Source of the DNA: Clavelina lepadiformis
Lineage: Eukaryota; Chordata; Ascidiacea; Aplousobranchia; Clavelinidae
DNA length: 64,000 nt
Assembly: GCF_947623445.1 (NCBI RefSeq)
Contig: NC_135248.1
Coordinates: 2,976,977-3,040,976, forward strand
Reading direction: 5' to 3'
In this document: positions 1 through 10,300 of the stretch, piece by piece
How positions within the stretch are numbered: the first letter of the stretch is position 1
Layout: each line of letters begins with the position of its first letter
Program-made: the position numbers and the translations under genes
The notes under the pieces: generated by a model
The model's input: the letters and a program-made list of their open reading frames with translations, nothing else
The model's database searches: none
Told to the model about the DNA's origin: nothing

Positions 1-614
1 AAGACTAGAGTTAGTGTGGTATTTGTGTGTGTGTGGTAGGAATCACATCGAATAAGTCTAATAATATGTAAATAATAATAAGTAATAATAAATAAATAAG
101 GGCGTAGGATTCAAACCGCTGTAAAATAAGAACTAGGCAAAATATTTTCAATATTTTTTTCTTTATTGAGTAAAAGAATTTATATGCTAGCCTACTCACC
201 TGAGTAAAATTGTTACAATCTGATGCATTAAACGCTTCCCATTTAAAAGAGAATGAAAGTGGAATGACAAGTATAGATGATCAAAAAATCTTGCCATTCA
301 TACAGTAACTGGAAAAGGTCTATTATTATCATCTCATCAGTCTCAGAACCTGATTTTATTTTCGCTGTATCAGGAAGAAGCAATAGCAGAAAATATGGCA
401 CCTGCACGCGTGAGACTCATTAATCTGCATCCCGATTTATAATATACAATCAAAGAATATTAGGTTGCTTGAGTTCGAACTTATAATAACAAACAAAGAT
501 TTAAACATTCTGTGCATGTTGTCACGCTCAAAGTGTAAGTTTATGGGCATTTTTGCCTAAAGTCGTGATGTTATTGTTTCCCTTGTCAAACATTAGGTAC
601 ATAGACTATCTAAA
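1..614. other. Non-coding 5' flank of the glucuronosyltransferase gene
   Basis: No reading frame here resembles a protein family. The first 100 bases contain a short GT run near 24-36 and an AAT/AAAT-rich low-complexity stretch at about 59-98. The rest is presumably upstream sequence and 5' untranslated region of the gene starting at 615. No TATA box or other promoter element could be assigned with confidence. Confidence 0.5.
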
Positions 615-1616
615 ATGAAGCTAAAATTGGTGTACAGCCTTCGGTTGCTTTTTATAGCAAACCTGTTTGTTTTTACTATGTGGAGCTTGTTGCTTGTCTT
701 GAAAAAAGATGCTCATAGCAATGTGGAGCATTCAAATCTGAAAAATTCAGACGATAAAGACACTGAAAAAAGAATTAACAAATTGAAGAAGTCTTTGAAG
801 AATCGTTATCCTTCACAGTTGGATTATATTGAAGCATACATTGTCAAAGACTTGCCTGTGATTTACGCTGTTACGCCCACTTATACAAGGTGGACTCAGA
901 AGGCTGACTTAACAAGATTGGCTCAAACTTTATTACATGTACCCAATCTTCACTGGATTGTGGTTGAGGACGCAGAACGTAAAACTCCGCTTGTTACAAA
1001 GTTTTTAAAGTATTCGGGCTTACAATACACCCATTTAAACTCCAAGACTGATGCTAATTATAAGCTTAAAGCTGACGATCCTAACTGGCTTTTACCAAGG
1101 GGAGTTGCACAAAGAAATGCCGGGTTAAGTTGGATACGAAAAAATGTACCTCCAAGCACTTCTGGAGTTTTATATTTAATGGATGATGATAATACGTATT
1201 CGCTCAAACTTTTTGAAGAGATGAGAACGATTGCAACTGCAGCTGTTTGGCCTGTAGGATTAACCGGAGGCCTCAAGTTTGAAGGACCTGGGTCATGCAG
1301 TGGTGGAAAAGTTTTATCATGGTACACGGCCTGGAAACCAGAACGTCCTTTTCCTATAGATATGGCCGGTTTTGCAGTTAACCTGAAACTCTTTTTTCAA
1401 CACAAAAATGCTGAATTTTCCAACAAAGTTCCTAGAGGATACTTAGAGTCACATTTTTTAACCAGTTTAGATTTAACGAGGGATGATGTAGAAGGCAAAG
1501 TGGAAGATTGCTCTGAGATATTAGTATGGCATACCAGGACTGAAAAGGCTACATTGAAACAAGAAGCCAAACTTATTAGTATGGGCAATCCTTCTAATCC
1601 TGACATTGAAGTTTAA
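615..1616 (+). CDS. B3GAT3: Galactosylgalactosylxylosylprotein 3-beta-glucuronosyltransferase (GlcAT-I type, GT43)
   Basis: This uninterrupted 333-residue frame encodes a GT43 beta-1,3-glucuronosyltransferase. The family transfers glucuronic acid from UDP-GlcA in the Golgi; B3GAT3 completes the tetrasaccharide linker of proteoglycans. The start gives a short basic N-terminus followed by one membrane segment (about residues 6-28), as expected of a type II Golgi protein, then a charged stem. Family motifs follow in order: AVTPTY at about 85-90, VPNLHWIVVEDA near 109-120, the metal-binding DDD at 190-192 inside DDDNTYS, IDMAGFAVN near 248-256, the expected catalytic glutamate in GYLES (about 278) and VWHTRTE near 304-310. 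Length matches vertebrate B3GAT3 (about 335). Having no intron is unusual beside its multi-exon neighbours and could reflect a retrocopy, but the frame is intact. B3GAT1/2 are less likely because the linker-enzyme signatures fit B3GAT3 better. Confidence 0.93.
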   Translation: MKLKLVYSLRLLFIANLFVFTMWSLLLVLKKDAHSNVEHSNLKNSDDKDTEKRINKLKKSLKNRYPSQLDYIEAYIVKDLPVIYAVTPTYTRWTQKADLTRLAQTLLHVPNLHWIVVEDAERKTPLVTKFLKYSGLQYTHLNSKTDANYKLKADDPNWLLPRGVAQRNAGLSWIRKNVPPSTSGVLYLMDDDNTYSLKLFEEMRTIATAAVWPVGLTGGLKFEGPGSCSGGKVLSWYTAWKPERPFPIDMAGFAVNLKLFFQHKNAEFSNKVPRGYLESHFLTSLDLTRDDVEGKVEDCSEILVWHTRTEKATLKQEAKLISMGNPSNPDIEV

Positions 1617-1761
1617 AAAGTTCATTTATTTATTTCAAAATAGAAAATATTTACATTTAAATTGAGGTAAAATTTTTTGTTCCGTGTTTCACTTGTATTT
1701 TTATGTCTTTGCATCATCTGTACATTCAATATTCTTATGTGTCAAATATTTTTAGGCTTAA

Positions 1762-1767
1762 AATAAA
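1762..1767 (+). terminator. Polyadenylation signal for the glucuronosyltransferase gene
   Basis: AATAAA lies about 145 bases after the stop codon, in AT-rich sequence, followed downstream by T/G-rich sequence. Position and context fit a cleavage and polyadenylation signal. Use is inferred, not shown. Confidence 0.5.
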
Positions 1768-3037
1768 TCAATTTTTGGTGCAATGTCTTCAAAGCGTGTA
1801 CCACGTAGCTATGGCGCTAAGACAACAGTGTTACAAGTATGTCAAGATGTACAGTATATTGTTGCATGTTTAACATCACACAATATGTCGTGTTTTGAAT
1901 GTTCTGTGCAAGGAAAGGCATGAATGAGACAACTGCCACTGTAATTAATGTAAAGGAAAACTTTGCAAAAGTTTACTTACACAGCAGCGGTCACTTGCCA
2001 TTGCTGACATGCTCAGTAATAATTGGTTTTGTGTAACACATGATATTTTACAATGAATATTAATCAGAAGCTTAAATTTGCTTTCTTTATTTGCTAATCC
2101 TGCTTATCTTTTTTAAATTAGTTGCATTTGTGCTTGCTGTTACATAAAACTATTAGTGCATCAATATGTGTTATTCTGCAGTTTGCTCCTGTTTCTGTTT
2201 GTAGCTACTTTTTGTTAGGACCTTATTGGTTGCCATATTTTAGTATTGGTGGTCGAATGTGATTTATCTTAATATATTATTACCATATTGCTAAAATCAT
2301 TGATTTTGGTACAACCATGATTGTGTGGTACTGGTAGTACTTTACAATACATTAGTCAAGTTTAATAAGATCATATATATACGATCACTCTCCCAAGGAG
2401 TATTATCTGATACAGTTGCACAATGTTGCCTACCTTCTTTGACAACTCACATTTGAAGAAAATCCTGGACATATCAGTGCAATGCCAATACCTTCATTTT
2501 ATCATTGTCAGTTTGTTTGAAATCTAATGTAAAGCAATATGTCCAATACTATTTCAGTTGTGTAAAAATAATGTAGTTTTGGGGAATATTAAGATGTGTC
2601 TGATTGTATTTTGCTAGGAAATTCTGTGCCTACTGTGTGTTACTACTTTGCTGCGTGGCTGTACTGAACAATATTTTCACCACTGCTATTTTATACTTTA
2701 TATATCTGCTATCCCTGCTTATGCAAAATGATGCTTTTATTGTTCCAATGTATGTTGTGATTAGGTGTTGCCACTTCTTTAGCTAATTGTAAATTGTGCT
2801 GTCTTAACTTGGATGTAGTGCACTGCCCTTGGTTGCTTGTCAGTTAATATCTTTTGTATTGATAACCCAACAATGGTAATAATCAGCCTGTAGATTTCAT
2901 TTAAGTAGGCATCAATTCTGTTAAAAATAACACGGCTCGGCTGTTAACAAATTACTTAGCTAGTAAACTTAAATTTCCTGTACAATTACAACCAATTAAA
3001 GATTAATGCTTTGCTGCTCTTTAGGTTGTATATAAAA
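1768..3037. other. Intergenic region between the glucuronosyltransferase and ABHD10 genes
   Basis: I see no recognisable gene. A 60-codon frame at 2604-2786 is cysteine- and leucine-rich but resembles no family and is treated as chance. Just before the ABHD10 start there is a 3' splice-acceptor-like sequence, CTGCTCTTTAG, ending at 3023, 14 bases upstream of the ATG. No matching upstream exon was found. It could be the acceptor of a distant non-coding exon or a spliced-leader trans-splice site, which ascidians use widely. Confidence 0.4.
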
Positions 3038-4131
3038 ATGCTAAGACGGCTTGCACGAAACTCAAAACCAGCTTTGGCATATTCCAAAGTAACTGGTAAG
3101 AAATCTCCAGGTGTGATGTTTCTGCCTGGTTTTATGTCGAATATGAACGGTCAGAAGGCATTGGCTCTTGAAAACTGGTGTAAGTGAGTGCAGCACAATA
3201 GGACCATCAATAATATTACTAGATTGTTTTAAGAACAAAGATGTGCAATACTTATAGTGCTATAGGGATCGGCTGCATTTGGTAATATCCAATCCTATCA
3301 ATATGCAATTTCCAGATCAAATGATCATTCATTTGTACGATTTGATTTCCATGGAACTGGTTCCTCGGATGGTCCATTAAGTTCAATAAAAAACTGGATT
3401 GATGATGCGTTTGATGTTTTTGAACTTACAACCGAAGGGCCTCAGGTTTGTTTTGTTATTGAGAAATAGTGTTGCTGTCCATAATCATATCATCCATAAT
3501 TAATTAAGGAAATTGATAAGTTGAATAAAGTTTGTGACAAACAAAGATTATTTGCGGTAGTTTGTCACACATGTTTTCACGTATTCTTAAGATTGGTGAA
3601 AAATATAAATAATATCTGATATATCCAGACTTTCAGCATAACCCACAATTTCAGGTTCTTGTTGGCTCAAGTATGGGTGCATTTATGATGATGCAAATAG
3701 CTAAGCGTCATCAAGATCGAATAGTTGGCATGATCGGCGTTGCACCTTCTTTTTACTTTTTGAACACCACAAGGAATTGGTCTACTCAACTAGTTGCCAG
3801 CTCAGATGCTGACTTTTTCACCATCCCCTCATCATATGATAAAAATATGAGAGTTCCTAGAAATTTTTTTGACGGATTAGAAGAATATGATACCCAGTTA
3901 ACATTGTCATGCCCGTTACACGTCATACACGGTATGCAGGATGATGCCATTCCTTGGAAACTTTCTTTGGAGTTTTTACAAGAAAACCAAACTTCAAGTG
4001 ATGAAATTATGCTAACTCTAAGAAAAGACAGTGATCATAGATTGTCTAAACCTGAAGATATTGGTTTCTTACTAGCCGCGTTGGATAACCTATTCAGTAC
4101 TCTTACACAGAGAGAAAAATCATTACTTTAA
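3038..4131 (+). CDS. ABHD10: ABHD10-like alpha/beta hydrolase (mitochondrial palmitoyl-thioesterase family)
   Basis: Three exons, 3038-3183, 3316-3445 and 3655-4131, join in phase through GT/AG introns to give a protein of 250 residues. It follows mammalian ABHD10 closely: LAYSKVTGKKSPG and LPGF(M/Y)S-MNG-KA in exon 1, VRFDFHGTGSSDG in exon 2, and VLVGSSMGA at the start of exon 3. The catalytic triad is visible: nucleophile Ser98 in GSSMG, an acidic residue in HGMQDD (Asp188 or 189) and His220 in KDSDHRL. ABHD10 in vertebrates is a mitochondrial serine hydrolase that removes S-acyl groups and deglucuronidates acyl-glucuronides. The N-terminus here (MLRRLARNSKP) is short and basic, shorter than the mammalian transit peptide (306 residues in total), so mitochondrial targeting is plausible but not proven. 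A second ATG upstream was not found. Confidence 0.92.
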
Positions 4132-4487
4132 TCGAGTTCGCCAGCAGCCGCAAAGATTGCAATCTTTTAAAATATATGCAGTTGTACATTTTTTAAAAAG
4201 ATTAGCAAGCAAAATTATAGAGTAACTTGTGACATTGTCTGTGCACAAGTTTTGCACAGATTATATCGCCTTCATCTGTTGCATAACGCTGAACCCAGGC
4301 ATGTGACGGTGGTTCAAACCACCAAGGTTTGAAGGTGGATCATCTAATTGAATGTTAAAATATTTTCAATTGTATCTTTATCTTCACCACTTTCTAGTTT
4401 TTTCACATTCTTTCGACTTTATGTTGATGCCAAAATCCTCACCTTTTTAACCTTTGTTTATCTGCTCATTATATTCCATTGAAATGA

Positions 4488-4493
4488 AATAAA
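4488..4493 (+). terminator. Polyadenylation signal downstream of the ABHD10-like gene
   Basis: AATAAA about 360 bases after the ABHD10 stop codon. It is the first canonical hexamer in the 3' region and is taken as the likely end of the transcript. Confidence 0.4.
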
Positions 4494-4639
4494 AAATTTA
4501 TAAAAAGTTTGGGATAAAGATTTGTGAAGAGTATTTGCAAGATATTCTTACCTATTGTTTTATAGATTATATTGTGTGGAGTCCGACAATAGGCCAATGC
4601 AACAAAAATGATTTACTTGAAATTTTCAGAAATTTAAAA

Positions 4640-4700
4640 TAGTCACAAATAACCCACAATTGAATGCATTTACTATGATACAAATAGCTAAGTGCTGTAA
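4640..4700 (+). repeat. Degenerate fragment of the ABHD10 exon 3 start
   Basis: The sequence around 4648-4692 repeats the intron 2/exon 3 junction of the ABHD10-like gene (about 3640-3705). Both contain AACCCACAATT, GCATTTA, ATGAT and CAAATAGCTAAG in the same order; the bases encoding the Ser nucleophile motif are missing here. It looks like a small partial duplication with an internal deletion. Nothing else of ABHD10 follows it. Confidence 0.5.
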
Positions 4701-6153
4701 TCCGCCGGGACGAGTTACCCTTTTTATAAAAATAGACAAAAGTAAAATTCCAACGGCACAGTTTCACAAAAATATTGTTCTTTGATACACTCAACAATCT
4801 GTGACTAATAATCTTTTCCGATCCTAGTACCCCATTAAACAGGTTTGAACGGTCTAGAACCCCTTCAAGCCAGACTGTACAATTTGGCAGGTGTACAATG
4901 GGGTAGTGCGACCTAATCATTTACTTGCTTCTAAAAAAAAGTTTTGGAAGCAAGTCGGCTTTCTTTTAAAGGCCGTAACCTACATTCCCCACACAGAAGA
5001 TCTTGGTTAATACAGAAATACTCTGCCATCTTATTTCGGCCATTAAGTGTCGTTTACGTATCAAAAAGAAAAATAGGCAATCTTTTTATATTTACCTGTC
5101 ACAGCACCCCACGTTAAGAAACACTGACGCTGTCGTTTATGGTTAGCAGTCGGTCTTTCACCAGCTGGGAATGTTTCTTAGGCGGATTTATTTCTTCTCG
5201 ATAGTGGGACTCGCTAAATTTCAGAGTTCCGAGTACAGTAGTGATTGACATTTAAAAATCCTGATTTATCAATTACCCAAAGTCATGGACGTCCGCCAGA
5301 GGGGGCACATAAGGCATCTACCCCTTGTGAAAGTCTCAATCAGGCACTTTGTCATATGTAGTGATCGTTGTTATGATCGGTTGTAATTTCAGTATTCTTT
5401 GAAGAAACCGATGTTTAATCAACGTCATAACGCAACGAGGATATAGGCTATTTACAGTAAACTTGAAAATTTTTACACGCGTACGCGATGGTTGCGTACA
5501 TAGAGATGCGCAAAATTACGCTAGCATTAGCATACAAGCCGATGACTCCGCATTGCGACATTGCGACCTTGCGATTTCTATGTTTTCCTTTGGTTATAAA
5601 ACTCAATGCTATTTGTCTGTCATTTATCCAGTGTTGCACCTGTCTCCAGTAATATCCAGTATGACATGAGAGAGAGAGAGAGACTTTAATTTCACCAGAT
5701 AAAGTAAACTAAACTGTATCATAATATAATTTTAACATAATTATGTACGTCTTTTGTGCACCGGACACCGTAATTTTCAAAGACAGGTGTGCACCAGTAT
5801 GCAACAAAAAGTTTTCACCGGTATGCGCGAGTGTGCACCAAATATCGCTGTTCGGGAATTACTTAGCTTAAAAGGTTGCCTTTTTGACCCGTTTTGTGCA
5901 TCAGGTAGCTACGTTGTGCACCGGTCATGTCCAACTGCTTTATCTAACGTGGCAGTTAGACATTAACAAACTTTCCATTTGAAGCTGAAGATATTAACTT
6001 GATTTGTATGGAGTTCTGACTTTGGTTAATTCAAGTCAAACAACCATTGGCTTCTACTTGACTTGTGTCAGAAAATATGACTTGGCTACAAATCTGCAGA
6101 AAATGACTTGTCATTTACCCCTAGCCGCATGAAGTGTAAGCTGGAAAGCTATA
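4701..6153. other. Intergenic sequence without recognisable genes
   Basis: Several short frames occur on both strands but overlap each other and match no family. A GA dinucleotide tract lies at about 5669-5682. I see no RNA gene or other feature here. Confidence 0.4.
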
Positions 6154-6593
6154 CTATAGGCCAGGGCTTCCCAAACTTTTTTGCTCGCGACCCCTTTCAA
6201 ACTTCTGAAGTTTTCCGCGACCCTTCACGTTTAAATTGATTAGCAGTGCGAAATAAACATTAGTCATTAGTGACATTTATTGAGATGCAAAGACTGAATT
6301 TAAGCAACCAGTACTCAAAGCCTACTTACTACTTTACACATATGTAGGCTACTGGAAACAAAAAAGCACACACATTTATTCAGTGTGATTGGTGCGACTG
6401 CTTTCTGCTACAAAGCAAGTCCAGCCGTGGCTCAATATCTGTTAATGCTTGTCTTAAGGCGGTTTCAATGTTGATTAGGCTGGAACGATATTTTGTTTTG
6501 ATTGTATTTTGTACTTCGTGTAAAATTGGTATACGCTCTGCGACCCCTGAAGTTCGTTACGCGACCCCCAGTTTGGGAAGCCCTGCTATAGGC
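6154..6593. mobile_element. hAT-type non-autonomous element (424 bp) with 8-bp target duplication
   Basis: The element at 6162-6585 begins CAGGGCTTCCCAAACT and ends with the exact inverse AGTTTGGGAAGCCCTG. It is flanked by a perfect 8-bp direct repeat, CTATAGGC, at 6154-6161 and 6586-6593. Inverted ends of this type with 8-bp duplications are the hallmark of hAT transposons. Subterminal repeats of CGACCC appear at both ends. No transposase frame is present, so it is a MITE-like, non-autonomous copy. The perfect duplication suggests a fairly recent insertion. Confidence 0.93.
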
Positions 6594-6931
6594 TATCGAA
6601 TATAGGCTACCAAAACGTTGGTTTGCCCAACTTTTATGAACTTAGGTTTGCTGTAAAGTTTTCTTTCCTATAAATTACAGCACTTTTGAATAGAAGGGAT
6701 GTAGGTGCTTGCAAAAGCACATTTTTTACCAAATGAAAGACGGAAAAGACTGGGGTGTTAAAAACGTTTTAGCTTAGGTACCGCATCGGTAAGCTACCAG
6801 CAGCAGTAGTTACCAGGTAACTGTTACCTGATACATTTGAATTTGGTCAAAGACAGTAGATAAAGGTTGACATTCGGTGTTGTACAAATTGTTTGGGTTG
6901 CATTGATTTTTCAGTGAAGAAGGTATTGTTT

Positions 6932-7391
6932 AGTGCAGCTAAAGTTGGGCAGTCGGTACTTTAGCAGTACTGTCAGTAAGGTTACCGGTTTTTGGCAAAA
7001 CATGTACCGACGGTTCCGGTATTCGGTACTATTAAGAAAGTAGTTTGGTACTCAGTACCGGTATATTTTGTGTAAAAGTTGCTGCTGCAAATGCAATGTT
7101 TACCGCTATTAAGCCCCCGATAGAAGTTACTTCAAGTCAAGACATGTGTGACGTTAATCGCTTGCAATTTTACTTGACATTTCTAGATTAAAAAAGAACA
7201 ACAAATACTAAAATTAATTAACATGTATTTTTGAAAACATACTTGTTGAATTTTTGAAATAATCATGTGACCGACCGATTGAAAGTTCTTGATTAAAGTA
7301 ATTCGGTACTGTTTTCAAAAGTACCGACGGTATCGGTACCGAAAAAATACCGCGGTACAGTAATTCGGTACTGCCCACCTTTGAGCGCAGA
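6932..7391. mobile_element. hAT-like non-autonomous element with GGTACCG-rich ends (444 bp)
   Basis: Inverted ends meet the hAT pattern: the left end reads AAAGTTGGGCAGT and the right end, reversed, reads AAAGGTGGGCAGT. Imperfect 8-bp flanks, AGTGCAGC (6932-6939) and AGCGCAGA (7384-7391), agree at six of eight positions. The interior is rich in GGTACCG and TCGGTAC motifs in both orientations near the ends. No coding capacity is evident. The mismatched duplication makes this older than its neighbour at 6162-6585, or the exact ends slightly different. Confidence 0.65.
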
Positions 7392-10300
7392 ATTATATCT
7401 AATTATAACAATTGGTGTATGGACAATAACATGGTAACGTATAAAATAAATTTTGAAGAACCGTCGACTTTAAGAGCACGAGGACTTATTGAGCATGTGT
7501 TGTGATGCAATTGCTTTGATGACCTGGAAGAGTCGAGACAATGAACATACAGTAGATGGCGCTAAAGGAAACTGACCACCAACGGCAATCTTGAGTTGAG
7601 CTGGCCAAAAATCGCAGCGACATGAAGAATGGTGGACGATACGTGCGAGCAGTGAGTATGTGTATAACTAACGTGTATAACATTATGTCTGGGTCTTGTG
7701 ATAACAGCAACATGCTTTTAAAAGAGCATACATCTGCTTTTACATGTGTCTGGCGACTAACAGACCTCACGAACCTTTGTCAGATTCAATGACTAACAAA
7801 AATATTTGAATATATTGCATAACAAGCAGTAAGACCTTGAGCATACAAACATAAATCAGGATTTGCTTGTGTATTAGGTAATCTTAGATTAATCAGTACG
7901 CCTCGGTTGCAACAGATTGGCTCGTGTTTGCTCGATATGTTTATTCAGAGCTCGACCGAATTAATCTGGTTTTGGAGTTCAGAACGACGTCGAAAAAACG
8001 CGTTTTTAGGCTTCTTCCTGTGGCTTATGATGTGAAACAGAGACTGCGACATCTGACTTGTTGTTTTCTTTATAGCAATTGACCCCGTCTCACAATTCGT
8101 TCATAATCTTAGAAGCTGTGTTGTTTGTGAAAAAAAGTGTTTGTTCATACAACCGACTTTTCGTGTAATACTATTACAGTAAACTTTAATCTAAGTTAAT
8201 AATCGGATATTATAATCATAGGAAAACGATTGTTACGATCAGAAATAAATCGACCTAAAACTGATAACACACAACACAACCATACATTTCAACAGTATCA
8301 CACTCAATCAAGCTTGATTCCCATATTATACAATATACATGGTTTAGGCAATATTACGCCTAGAGCTAAGGGCTTTGCGAAGAACCGAGACGCCTGGTGT
8401 AGGCATAGATCTCTATTTCTTTAAATTTTAATCGCAGGAAATCCAAGCGTTTTGATTGACAAGACTTGTAAGATGATTGTCTCTGTCTTCGCTACGATAG
8501 CAATCATTTGTCCGTGTACTTCGATCTCACCAAGCAAAGAAAACGTTCGAACATTGAACGAGGGTAATGAAAGGGACATATGTGTGTACGACATGTTTCA
8601 GTTGAAACCGTGCGACTTTAAAAAATCCCTCGTTTTAGATAACGGCTATTCCAGTGCTTAAAGAAGTCAGTTTGCATTTGCGGCATTTTAAGGATGTGTT
8701 AGCCTAATTCCTTTGAATGTCTTTTTGGAAATGTTATGAAATCAGATTAGCAAATCTCGGCTGTCGTATGTTAAAACAATGAACCACAAATCTCTCACGG
8801 AACGGCTCAATTTTACGCAGACGAATTCCGCCTATTTGTCCGTTCTACTCGACCATTCTCTTTGAGGGTCGTAAGTCAGTGCTGCGGCATATCTTGTTGT
8901 GTAGTTTCGTTCGTTCCACGGCATATGGGCCTTTATCGGGCCACAAGCGATGACATTAATTATAGATGGATAATATCGACAGCGTCGGGGGAAGAATTTT
9001 GAAACATGCTACTACGCTGGGTAATCTGTTTTCAATTTTTCGTTTTCTGCCTGATTTACAGCAAAATGAAATCGAAAACGGGTCACCTGCCTTTCAACAT
9101 TACCCCTTGCATGTTTCATTTTTAATTGTTTTCCTTTGTCGTTCGTCCGACATACTTTTCATGTTTGTTTTTGACAAATCTTCATGCCTGTAGTTTTTCC
9201 CTAGAAACCTTTTCCCATCGAACGTTACATTTCCGGGGATTTTATTTTACCAGGATCAAATAATTTCAGGAATTTGTAGAAATCTAATTTCTTGACGCCC
9301 TGTTGTGCTGTTATAGCGAGATAGCTGTGTTGGTGTCTGCGAATGTGTACGAGTTGCTTTCAAATCATAAGATAAACCTCTACGTCGGCCAGACGCTCTA
9401 TTTATATGGCATCCATTTAACTCGTGTTCGGCTTTAATCTGACAGACTTTCTATTTTTTCATGTCCTACTGTTTTATTATTTTGACATCTACGGTCACGC
9501 CCGACTGCCCAGATTCATGACAATCGCCCTTGGAAACTTCCTTGCCGATGACATCATGGAATATTTTTCATAACGGGTGCTTTTAATTTGGTACCGCTAC
9601 ACGTCGCGATCGTTTGATCACGCACAAATAGCTTACCGTGTTGGTTATTGTACAGTGACAAGTCCTCGTAAGGCTAGGCTCCGGCAAACCTGACCACTGG
9701 TGTGAAACTGCTGGTGGGGGGCAAGTGTCGAAAATTTCTTTCTCTCAATGCTGCTTTGTTTGTAAATAAACGGCGTACAAAGCGGGATTATTCGCGCGTT
9801 TAAGCCGATTAGCATTCGCTTATAGCGCGGCTTCCTTTACTGATTATTATTGTTACTACGCCACGTGTTAGTATTTCTTTGCTGTATTGTTGGTTATACG
9901 CTGACTTAAATCTGATGAAATCACATCGTTTGTATCAGTAGGTCGTGCACTTGGTAAAAATCGTCTGTATTTATGCCTATGGCTCGAATTTTAGTTGGCA
10001 TATGTCACTTTTGTAGTTCGATTCCCATTTAAACAAATGGTTGTTTTTTGAGTTCTTGCGCTCCTTGAAGTTCACATTATAAGTAAAAATTTTTAAAGGC
10101 TTATTCGGAGCAGAAAGCTATTAAAGTGTTAGCATAATACTTGGCGTTAAATGTTTCATTTTAAAAAATATTTTGTTTTAAATTAATTTTTTCCAAGGCG
10201 TACAAATTAAAAACTGCTATAAGGAATTTCTAGCAATAAAAAAGATTAAAAAGCGGTCATCACAAATCACCTTTCAAAAATTTCGATGAAATGGAAAACG

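Noticed and set aside
1058..1606. Minus-strand frames opposite the glucuronosyltransferase
   Set aside because: They are shadows of the coding strand of a clear GT43 gene.
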